Shown: one piece after another, positions 55,522 to 64,000 of the stretch
Numbering within the stretch: the first letter of the stretch is position 1
Layout of the letters: each line of letters starts with the position of its first letter
Origin: Amblyomma americanum
Lineage: Eukaryota; Arthropoda; Arachnida; Ixodida; Ixodidae
Assembly: GCF_052857255.1 (NCBI RefSeq)
Contig: NC_135498.1
Location: 162,493,624-162,557,623, forward strand
Reading direction: 5' to 3'
Length of the DNA stretch: 64,000 bases
Position numbers and translations under genes: made by a program
Notes under the pieces: generated by a model
Seen by the model: the letters and a program-made list of their open reading frames with translations, nothing else
Database searches by the model: none
What the model was told of the DNA's origin: nothing

Positions 55522-57640
55522 ATTCGAGCCAATGGCTGTCGTCGACCTTGTGATCCCACTCGGCGGGCCATACTTGCGTTAAGGGGTCTGAGCTGGCCAG
55601 TATAGGCTCTCACCGCTTTAGAGAAGGGAGTGGTAGTAGGTCCGCCGGTGGCGGCGCTTTTGGCAGCTTCATAGGATGTAAGTCGTATCCTGCTATCTCC
55701 CCGCATTCTTTGCGCGTCGGATTGTGTGGCGTTGGATTCATCAGGGCTAGTTTCGAGGGGCTAAAGAAGGTTCACGTTCGGAGCCGACGTTACTTTGCAT
55801 ACTGGCTTTGGTCGAGCTTTTTTGTCTGGTGGCGGATAGATCCTCTTTTCCAGTTTAAATCATTTGTGTAGTTTTTAAAGGATACGAATGAATCTCTCGT
55901 GAAATTTGGGGATTCAACCAGGCTCACTGCACTTCCGACATAACCTCAAGCTGCATTTTGGCCAACTCGTTTCCACCGTTCCCCGAATGTGGCGGCACCC
56001 ATATTTGTTCAGCTCTTTTTGGTTCCAGTCTTGATCCCTTAGGATTCGTTCTTCCTCCTTAGAGAACATACTCCACGCGAGATTGTTCATAGCGACGTTG
56101 GACTCGAGAATTATGCCAAGTGTTTTGGTGCTGACCATAGCAATGGCGATATCCGCCTCCCCCGTTGTCCCTGAGTTCTTTGTTTTGACCGAACCGGCCG
56201 TTAATGTTTCACCCGAGTCGGGCACGCCCATGGCCACAACGGAGTCGCCTCCTTCTTATTCCGCCACGTCTACATAAACTGTGCGTTCAGAGCCTTCTAG
56301 ATTGGATTCAAGGGCCTCTGCTCTTCCTCTCCTTCTGATTCGTTAAAAGCAGAGTGCATGTGTTTTTTAGAAATGGATTAATAATGAGTAATTTTCTCCC
56401 TTTGGTCGGCAAATGTGCCTGTGCGTTTCTTTCCGGGATTCTGTGATGTAGTCCTAGGTTGCTCAGGATCTTGCACCCCGCGAATGTGGTTGCGAGCCTC
56501 CTTAATTACGCAAATATATGTGCCTCGCATAGTTGCGTGGGGGGGTTGTAGACCCCAAAAATTAAGAAGTCTTTCCGTAGATGTGCTGTGGCACAGCCCC
56601 AAGGTTTCTTTATATGCCTGCCTTATGATACCCTCTATTTTCTTTTTTTTCGTCATTCCTAGCATCAGATAGTAGATGGCGTATACTATTCTGCCTATCA
56701 CAAAAGCCTGAACCATTCGGCACAGATCTTTTTCTTTGACTGCCCGTCTTTTGTTAGCTATTCACCTGATGAGCCTGGTTGTCGTGTTAATTTTGACTTC
56801 AGTCGGTTCATTGTTTCTGTGTTTTTTCCATTACATTGGATGATTAGTCCTTGGACCCTGCTTTTGTATACTCTACCTACCACTTTCTTATTTACCTGTG
56901 GGACAATGTTTCCTGTGTTGGTATAGCCTTTGCCCCCCCCACCCCCCCTGATCACCAGAAGTTCGGATTTGCTGGGCGAGCGTTTTAGCCCGGCTCATTC
57001 CGCGTATTCCGCGACAATAGTCATCGCCTGGCGAAGATTTCCATCCAATTCCTATCGTTGCCTATGTGCGTCCATATTGTTATGTCATCCGCATATAGCG
57101 TATGTTTTATCCCTTCGAGAGTCTTCAATAGTGGCGGTAGGTTCTTCAACGCCAGGTCGAATAACAAAGAAGAGAGCATTAAGGTCTGCGGGGTGCCTTT
57201 GTCTCCCACCTTAAATTTTCGGACATGATGTATCCTCTAATTATTTCCGCTTTTCTTTCGGTTAGAATGTCCATAACATATTCGTATGTCCGCTAGTGAA
57301 GAGGAATCTCCGCCAGTTTTGTTTAAATCACCTCGTGTTTGACGCTATCAAAGGCTTTATATAGCTCAAGGCCCAGTATAGTTTTGGCACCCCCTTTTTT
57401 TTGTAACCTAAAACTATATCGACCCGGTATACACATCCCTGTCTGGCAGGCTTCAAAGTCGGGCCACGTTGTCACGCCATTCATGTAAAATTTTTGGACC
57501 AACCATTCGCTGCAGAATATTCCGGCTCGTGTCATACGACTGAATGTTTTGTGCAGCATAAACTTACTCGTTAAGGTAGAGCCTATCTTGTGGCAGGGGT
57601 GCAAGCGGCGACCTATGTACCCCCGTTTCCATGCCTTTAT
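55522..57640 (-). pseudogene. LINE with reverse transcriptase and RNase H, block B copy
   Basis: On the minus strand from 57640: KTILGLELYKAFDSVKHEVI (palm motif A), GDKGTPQ...LLFDLALKNLP, LYADDITIWTHIGNDRNW (YADD at 57084-57095), a connection region (IIRQAYKETLGLCHSTSTERLLN near 56640), RNase H-like YVDVAE...DSVVAMGVPDSGETLTAGSV (56270-56160), and a C-terminal part to about 55522. Frames are broken many times. Catalytic boxes remain readable in both A and B copies although the rest is decayed. Confidence 0.75.
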
Positions 57641-57859
57641 ATATAATCATATGAACACTGCGGCTCAACAGTTTGTCGCAGAGTGATCGGTGTGGTGGCA
57701 TATGATTTCGCGTTTCGTGCAGCATAAACTTCATAGTTAAGTCAGACTCCAGCTCGTGGCCGGCATTTGAACCGGCAATATATGTTAGGTGTGTTAACGG
57801 TTGATATTTGATCGCTGCCTTAGCGTGCGCTAATTTTTCGTAGCTATGCATATATACAA

Positions 57860-58140
57860 GCTTTTATGTACGCCTTCAATAGCTTCACGTCTTCCCTTCT
57901 TCATTACATGCATTATCTTTTCAAACTGCTAAAAGGCAGGTTGTTTTCAGCCCGACGTAATTCCGGAGACCTCCACTGCGGCACCTCTTGCTTCCTTCTT
58001 TCACTGCCTCCTTTATCCCTTCCTTACGGTGCGGTTCCGATGTCCATCCAAATATGTAAGCAATTACATCCCTATTTCTTTTCCTAAAAACTAAATTTTT
58101 CCCCACCTGTACTTTGTTCGTGAATAAAAATTGATTGATC
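57860..58140 (+). mobile_element. SINE fragment lacking its head, block B
   Basis: Counterpart of 24230-24515: ccggagacctccactgcggcacctcttgc, pyrimidine-rich body, tail gtgaataaaaattgattgatcgattgaa. Confidence 0.65.
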
Positions 58141-59013
58141 GATTGAATGACCCTACCTTTCTTTTGTCTCCAGTACCATCGACTACCTATCTCCTCAGCT
58201 TTTTTTTCCGCACCCCATTTATGTGCTTTTTATTTCCATTCCTGTTTTACATATCTGCCAGTAGGCCTCCTCAATTCTGTGTGCCTTAAATGGTACTGTC
58301 ATTCGTCTTTTGTTCTGTGCCCTTTATATCACCATTACCGCAGATCATACAGGTTTGCCAGGACAACGACCACTATTCCAAGTTCTGCTCGCGTCTCTTA
58401 ACTCCTGGTCACTTGAAAACCTTCTCTGTTTAATCACCATCCTTTCATTCTTCGTTTCATCATCATATGCTCACGCTGAATGCCATCTTGCATCTTTTGA
58501 CCTCACCTTAGGCGCCTGTGTTGCCGTGACACTATATGCCATTATTCAAGCTTTCCTTAATTTTTCCGCTTGGGGCATAAAAGGGCCCTTGTTTTCTCCT
58601 TGGCTTCTGCCTGCCGCAAGTGCTCTGGGTGCGGGCTACCTCAACATTTATCTAAATCTTTTCTTTCCTTCCTGGATGTTCAGAAGTGCGAGGTGGAATT
58701 CTTCGAATAGGCGCTTCACTCCACCCCATTTAGCTCAAATATTCACGGAGCGCTTTACCCTAGGTATATTTGCGGAATTACAGTAATCGTATCTTCATCA
58801 TGGTTTGTTCAAAAATATTTCAACTAAAGTCATAATTCAGACTCGGTCACCAGCCTTCCATGAACTCGTTGCAAATGCAAAGTGGCGATCTTCCCAAAAA
58901 TACCTTCAAGAACGTTAATGTGAAAAATCGGTCGTTTTAGAGAACGGACCGTAAGACCCTTTAAATGCATTCACAATTTTTAATAGTAGTGCGCGTGATG
59001 ACAACAAGAGTGC
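58140..59013. other. Shared anonymous sequence, block B
   Basis: It matches 24515-25381. A hydrophobic 158-residue plus-strand open frame (58310-58786) has no recognisable family and is broken in A. Not called as a gene. Confidence 0.45.
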
Positions 59014-59303
59014 CCTTAGGAAAAAATAATCCGTTTCCAATATGCGACGGAATAAGTATAATTTGTTTTAATCATATTTCTATTCATAAGTACACCAAAA
59101 ACGTGCAGAAAAAATTTTCCTGAAATTTCATGCTCCCTATCTTAAATATATTCCTTCAAGCGGAAAAACTAAAATACATCTTAAAATTTGTCAAATATGC
59201 CTATCTAAAGCATGATTGTAGCGAGTTTCAAATAAATAAAAATATACATTTGTTTTAGCACATTGCCTGTGTATTAAAGGTATACTCTCATAAATATGAT
59301 GTA

Positions 59304-60362
59304 AGAATGGCCTTCGGCTTTGGAATCATCAGAGGCTGGCGCTTAATGAAGAAGACGGCGAGAAGCGCCGAACGCTCCATCCCTTGTGCGCGCTCTGGAC
59401 TGATAGATAGATAGATAGATAAAGAGGAGGGAAAGGCAGGGATGTTAACCAGAAAGGTGTTCCGGTTGGCTACCGTGCACTGGGGAAGAGGGATTAGGGG
59501 AATAAAAGGAGGAAGAGAGAAGAGAAAAAAGGCATAACACACACACACACGCACAACGCTGTAACAATTTGTCACTCAATCCAGTCGCTCTCATGTAGGC
59601 AAAGAGTCCCTTGTATGCCTTGAGGGCAGTCGACTGCTGTGGCCACGGACCGAGGATCTTTTTCTCTGTTAATGGGCGAGGATCGAGGCGGTCCAGGGCA
59701 CAACACAGTGTATGTCTTGCACTCGCAAATGCAGGGCACCCACAGAGAAGATGAGCGATGGTCTTCTCACAACTACAGCTCTCACAGGCAGGGCTGTCGG
59801 CCATCCCCATCCGGAAAGCATAGTAATTGGTAATTGCAACACCGATCCATAAACGGCATAACAGTGCTGCGTCGCGACGTTCTAAATTACGTGGAAGACG
59901 AAGGCGCAGTTCAGGGTCCAGTGCCTTGAGGCGGAGGTTGCAAAACTCTCCCGTGTTTCACGCTGAAAGTGTGAGCTCCAGCGCTAAAGGGCGAAGCCCA
60001 CACGCAGCGTCAGGTCTCGATATTGGGATCCTCACTGGAAGTCCGTCGTTGTGAGCATAACGGGCAGCCGCATCGGCCTGGTGATTACCGTTAATACCAC
60101 AGTGTCCTGGCGGCCATTGAAAAATGATGTCAGGACCTTTGTAAACGGTGCCGTGGTACAGTAGACGGATCTCAGCAACAAGTTGCTCCTGCGACCCGCG
60201 GCGTAGCGCAGCTTTCAAGGCTTGAAAGGCTGCTTTAGAGTCGGTGAAAACCGTCCAGTCACGTGGAGGTTCTTGACTGATGAACTCTCTGGACTGACCG
60301 CTGCCTCTGGTCTGTGCCTGGACTGTACCGCTTGTTGTTCGTGACGCTGTGCTTTGCAAGAC
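59304..60362 (-). mobile_element. 5'-truncated LINE 3' end (RNase H), only in block B
   Basis: It is absent from block A. The minus frame 60359-59958 encodes an RNase H part (DWTVFTDSKAAFQALKAALRRG, IIFQWPPGHCGINGNHQADAAARYAH). After a frame change, YYAFRMGMADSPACESCSCEKTIAHLLCGCPAF gives the C-terminal Cys/His motif, and the frame ends at 59445. The 3' region includes (AC)n at about 59538-59552 and (GATA)n at about 59404-59423. The edges are approximate because no clear target duplication was found. Confidence 0.8.
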
Positions 60363-61087
60363 ATTCTTTAATACAATAAAATTAATTTGTTCAATTTATA
60401 CTGCACTTCTATCAAACGAGCAGCCGTCAAAGCATATTTTCATCACATTACTAGCTGCCGTAGAACACTTTAGTCCTCGTTATTGAGTTTCGAGGATTCG
60501 CGTTTGCACGATGCCATTGCATTATATGTGTTCTTAAGCAAAATAATTTAAATCACCCAAAATTTACGTCAATTCCAACAAATGGGGTGTATTTGTACAT
60601 ATATTTGCAGCACACTTCAAGCTGCCGAGAAAAGTATTGTGATGGAAATCGCGTTCCGGGGAACCGCATTTGCAATTTGGCAATGCATGTAAACTGTGCT
60701 TTCGTAAATTTGAAATTAATTTGTCCGCAGTGCAGTTGAACTGTAACAAATGGACAGTCTTCTTGAGCATATTTGCAACATACTGGAACAGTCAAGTGCT
60801 CGCAATCACGTTTTGAGTAGCAGTAATGACTTCATTTTTTGTCGTTCTTTCGTTTATTGTAGCTTCTAGCAGGCACAAAAGTACCACGTAATTATATTAC
60901 GCGTGGAGGACGTCATCGCCTCAGCCCGGCCAGTGCGTCTCGGCCGCTCAGGGCATGAACATGCCTGGGAATGGGACCCTGACTAGCAAGGCGTGCCGAC
61001 TTTCATACACGCCCCATGCAATTGTTGGTTGACACCTCGACTCGTGACCGATGCCTGACGTAATTCATTGCTATCACTTGCCTACTC

Positions 61088-61141
61088 GGCCCCCTGATTC
61101 GAACGCGACCAATACGGCACTTATGCGACAATTTGGGGGCC
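61088..61141 (-). other. Small tRNA-like hairpin, block B copy
   Basis: The ends GGCCCCC and GGGGGCC can pair over 7 bp and enclose GTTCGAATC, a B-box-like motif. Length is 54 nt. See 26383-26435. Confidence 0.35.
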
Positions 61142-61200
61142 CACAGTCTTTGAGCCAGAAACGCCTCACCGAATAGGTAATGTTCCATCTCTTGGGGGAG

Positions 61201-61209
61201 TATATAATG
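61201..61209 (+). promoter_or_regulatory. TATA-like box in element copy B
   Basis: TATATAATG follows cttgggggag and precedes aggcaagcaccacgcttgcc, the same dyad context as in A. Confidence 0.4.
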
Positions 61210-61735
61210 CAAAGGCAAGCACCACGCTTGCCTCTCTCTCTCAGTAAACTTTTGCGGTGTGGAGACATCCTTCCCGCTCAGTTAGAGCCACGTGACCATG
61301 CAACGTCATCGACCTCTCCGCTGATGAAAACACCGCTATTGCTCGAGGATGCGGATCGTTATGCATACGCATTGGTCACCGAACAAAGGGTTCTCACTGC
61401 GTTTCTAGGTGATTGGTTCTGCTGTTGACAACTTTCATCACACTCCTCAGGTGAAGCCGACTAGTAGCCCTCTTTTAAGTGGAATTGAATTTCTCGTTTA
61501 TTTCTAATGTAATGTAGTAAATGTTTTGTATACTTGTGTGTTTTAGTATATAAGATATATACTAAGCGGGCAAAAGGGGTTTTGCATATTTGTGAGAATG
61601 TTCAGAAAATTAGTCCAAGCATACTTAAAATGGCCTCGTTTAATTATTTAAGTATAGGGGCAAAAATTACAAGTTAAAATGGAATTAATACAGTAGGTTC
61701 GAAATGTACTTTTATTACTGCGTTTTTGGCTAAGG

Positions 61736-62550
61736 GCGATGTGCGAAGCAAAGCAGGTCAGAGTTTTGAGCCTCATGAAAAATTGTCGTCACGGCATCTT
61801 CAATGCAAGCGTCACTCGTTGCAGAATTGTTGATAATGCAGCAGCCAGAGAAGAATCCAATGAACGCTGCGAGAGCTTCTGAAGAAATTTATAGGATGTC
61901 TTGCTTTGTTTTTGTTTCCGTAGCATAGAGGGAATCCTTTTCTACTTTCACACCGTTCATTGTTGACACATGATGATAGATTTACGTTCACTTGCGTTCA
62001 TACTGAAGAGTGGCATTTATTACATCTGGTCCGCGAGCAATACTGAGTACGGAACTTAGCCACTTCTGTTAACCAGTCTAATGTTTTCAAATCGGTTTCA
62101 AAAATTGTATCAGTGTGTTATCGAAAGCGGCTCTGGCTGGCATGGCTTAGGTTTGCTACAGCGTTTCACGGTTGAAAGTCCTATCAAAACGTGTCCTCTG
62201 GTAGCGTTTACAATCTATCTTCGCTATCTGTCAAAAGGTTTAGACGAAACAGATCGCGCTTTCGAAAATCGTTAACGAATCGTGAAGCAGGGCGCCAACA
62301 CACCGTGCCTAAACAAGGACTCCAGTGTTCCTTAAAGCCTCTTTCTACAAAATATTGCACTCCCATGTACGCCGGAACTCACCTCTGGCAGCGAAGCTTG
62401 GAAGGAAAAAAAAGATTGAAATCAACTTAAGCAGAACATACCGAGTTAGGCGAATCATTAATGATAATCATACAGTAATGAGATAGAAAGATGGCAGAGT
62501 CAGTGAGAGAGCGATCGAAAGTTAGTGACATCTAGCGCATATCTTGAACA
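61736..62550. other. Right end of block B and unassigned sequence
   Basis: 61736-62240 matches 27032-27545. From 62240 to 62550 nothing is recognisable. Confidence 0.5.
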
Positions 62551-62760
62551 GTAAATGGGCTCAGATAGGCATGTAATGTAGATGATGTAGGCATGCAATT
62601 ATACACGCATGAAGTACGTTCCATTAGGCGAACGGGTGGAATCCAGGAGAAGGGGAGCTTAAAAAGGAGGAAGGCAGAGAGGTGGACGGATGAGATTAGA
62701 GAGTTTACAGACACATAGTGCTGTCAGATAATTTGCAATAGCTTAGTTGCGCCCTTTGGG
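62550..62760 (+). pseudogene. RTE LINE 3'-end remnant
   Basis: aggcatgtaatgtagatgatgtagg, gtggaatccaggagaagg and gtggacggatgagattagagagtttacag align by eye with the RTE C-terminus at 55275-55400 (GHVMRRQD...WVPRES...RWADEIKKFAG). It is heavily decayed, with no open frame. Confidence 0.55.
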
Positions 62761-63230
62761 GTCAAACCGAGTCGGAGTATGTTATCAATAAAGCATTAGT
62801 ATTTTATGGGCTTCGCCTTTAGGCTTGCCATCGCAGCAACGCGGCACAACCTCCAAACCACACCGTACGACACCAGGAGCTCTGTACTTCTCCCGAGTGG
62901 ATGAGAGAATGGCCGTTACCAACAGCCTTCCTGGCAGTGGGTCCACGGTCATCAGAGATTGGGGCGTGCACTCCGGATTGGCGCTTACTATTCCCTTGTA
63001 AACTTATAGTTTTGGTATAAATCAAGATAGGCAAATAAAAATACTCAATAAACAAGAATAATATTAAAAAATTTACCAGGAATACTAGTTCACTCAGAAT
63101 GTATCAACATTTATTTACCACGTGCATTTCTCGTTTAACAGATGGGCACCTCGAGCCGTCTTTCTTACAAGATATATATACCGGCATTCCGCCAAGTATT
63201 GTGGCTCTTCTGCAACCTCCATCAACACAG
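62760..63230. other. Unassigned sequence
   Basis: No motif is recognisable on either strand. The minus strand is open from 63055 to 62819 without similarity I can name. Confidence 0.4.
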
Positions 63231-63700
63231 GAGGACGGCGTGACGCGAAGCGATCGAGAAAGAAAGAGCAGGTACCCAGACTACAAACATGAGGACGCAG
63301 ACAGCTATACCTACCATACAGAAATGGTGGCCACAGTGGTTGATACTATTAATATAGATATCGCCAGCGCCACCTTCAAGAACTGCGTTATGATGAAAGC
63401 CGAGAGGAAAACGCTAGCTTTCACCATCGCCCAAGGCAACCGACCGCATAGATCAATGAGAAATATTTCCGAATGACACAAGGGCTAACGTAATTACACC
63501 GACAGAAAGACTACGAAATAACAGAGTCAAATCAGACTTGGTCACGTGCAACTTACGTCACATGGGTCCCACCGCACGCCGGCCTAACTTAAAAGAAAGT
63601 AGCCAACGCCACCGCTGGCCAACTACCAACCGTGGAGGTGACGGCAAACGGGAATCAGCTAAGGTCTTAAACACGTAAGGTACAATCCTGCAGCGTCTAC
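63230..63700 (+). pseudogene. LINE RNase H fragment
   Basis: The plus frame 63099-63476 contains EMVATVVDTINIDIASATFKNC...KAERKTLAFTIAQGNRPHRS, matching the first half of a LINE RNase H (the VVVD...AEETALA part). After a stop and shift, TYVTWVPPHAGLT at about 63560-63590 and KVANATAGQLP give the W-V-P-x-H-A-G-L motif and the N-x-VAN-A part. Catalytic residues are partly replaced. The LINE clade cannot be fixed from this fragment. Confidence 0.65.
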
Positions 63701-64000
63701 GAGGAGCCTGCCAACGCTACTAATCAATTTGCTCAAAACTTAGGGGCTAGAAGTCGGTCCGCTAGAGACATTTGCAAATCAACATATTTACAAACCTCTT
63801 TGTTCCCACAGTGCTCACCCGCACAGTAGAGAAAGCGTGGGTTGGAGGGGGGCCTGCCAAACTTTTATCACTTAACATGTCGCCGCACACACATCACGAA
63901 AGCACCGCAAATACCACAACCCACAACGAAGCAATGGGAGGCAGCTCAGCTTATAGATCATAAGGTAGAACACTGAATGCTGAACAATCTCTCGCCAAAA
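63700..64000. other. Unassigned right edge
   Basis: This may be the decayed C-terminal part of the preceding LINE (plus strand), but no motif supports it. Confidence 0.35.

Larger units (their letters stand above)
59014..61735 (+). mobile_element. Non-autonomous terminal-inverted-repeat element, block B copy, interrupted by a LINE
   Basis: It starts CCTTAGG and ends TTTGGCTAAGG. Without the LINE at about 59304-60362 it is about 1.66 kb, like the A copy. It has the same internal landmarks: repeats with cttcaagctgcc (60610), tRNA-like hairpin (61088-61141), TATA-like box (61201-61209). Confidence 0.6.
49513..62240 (+). repeat. Large duplicated block B (pair of 15982-27545)
   Basis: Collinear with block A; see the correspondences given there. 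Two insertions are private to B: the RTE LINE at 54201-55510 and a minus-strand LINE at about 59304-60362. The left end is cut by the gypsy 3' LTR. Confidence 0.85.

Noticed and set aside
58310..58786. 158-residue hydrophobic open frame, possible membrane protein
   Set aside because: The matching part of block A is broken, there are no motifs, and the sequence is low in complexity. Most likely a chance frame in a repeat.
1..64000. CRISPR array, operons, riboswitches, bacterial terminators
   Set aside because: No regularly spaced short repeats with unique spacers and no prokaryotic gene signals. All coding content is eukaryotic retroelement.

Overview
The window is a repeat-dense stretch of an arthropod nuclear genome. 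No intact host gene is recognisable. It most resembles an ixodid tick or close chelicerate relative: tRNA-headed SINEs with a conserved core, RTE-, CR1- and I-type LINEs, Penelope-like elements (PLEs) with GIY-YIG endonucleases, and a decayed Ty3/gypsy element. The taxonomic call is an inference from element content. There are no operons, bacterial signals, CRISPR arrays or rRNA genes.

Layout. 1-3259: PLE1, a 5'-truncated element headed by an inverted partial copy of itself. 3260-11640: one copy of a dispersed block (block C), split by a short-terminal-inverted-repeat element at 3567-10936. That element was itself interrupted by PLE2 (4967-9876), the youngest and most intact gene in the window: a 798-residue reverse transcriptase/endonuclease ORF, near-identical inverted arms of about 1.66 kb, a 191-bp direct repeat and a 9-bp target duplication. 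11641-13600: the tRNA-like head and endonuclease of an RTE LINE, another LINE fragment, and more of block C. 13600-15640: anonymous, with a small tandem array.

15982-27545 (block A) and 49513-62240 (block B) are collinear diverged copies of one segment of about 11 kb. Each holds CR1 reverse transcriptase remnants, a tandem array of roughly 55-60 bp, an old SINE, a LINE with RNase H, and the terminal-inverted-repeat element. Comparing A with B dates nested insertions and gives their target duplications: a LINE (21168-22223) and a SINE (23321-23569) only in A; a 5'-inverted RTE (54201-55510) and a LINE (about 59304-60362) only in B.

Between A and B lie an I-type LINE (27546-31685, minus), a SINE, a cold-shock-domain relic (32389-32586, minus), a second I-type LINE 3' end (34906-35811, minus), a nearly full-length LINE with ORF1 and ORF2 (35812-40965, plus), a third I-type fragment (40968-42010), PLE3 (42110-44082, minus), and a Ty3/gypsy element (44094-49512) with damaged reverse transcriptase and integrase sites. 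From 62240 to the end there are only RTE and RNase H fragments.

The genes do not form a pathway. They are layers of selfish elements inserted into each other. All alignments, boundaries and similarity statements were made by eye.
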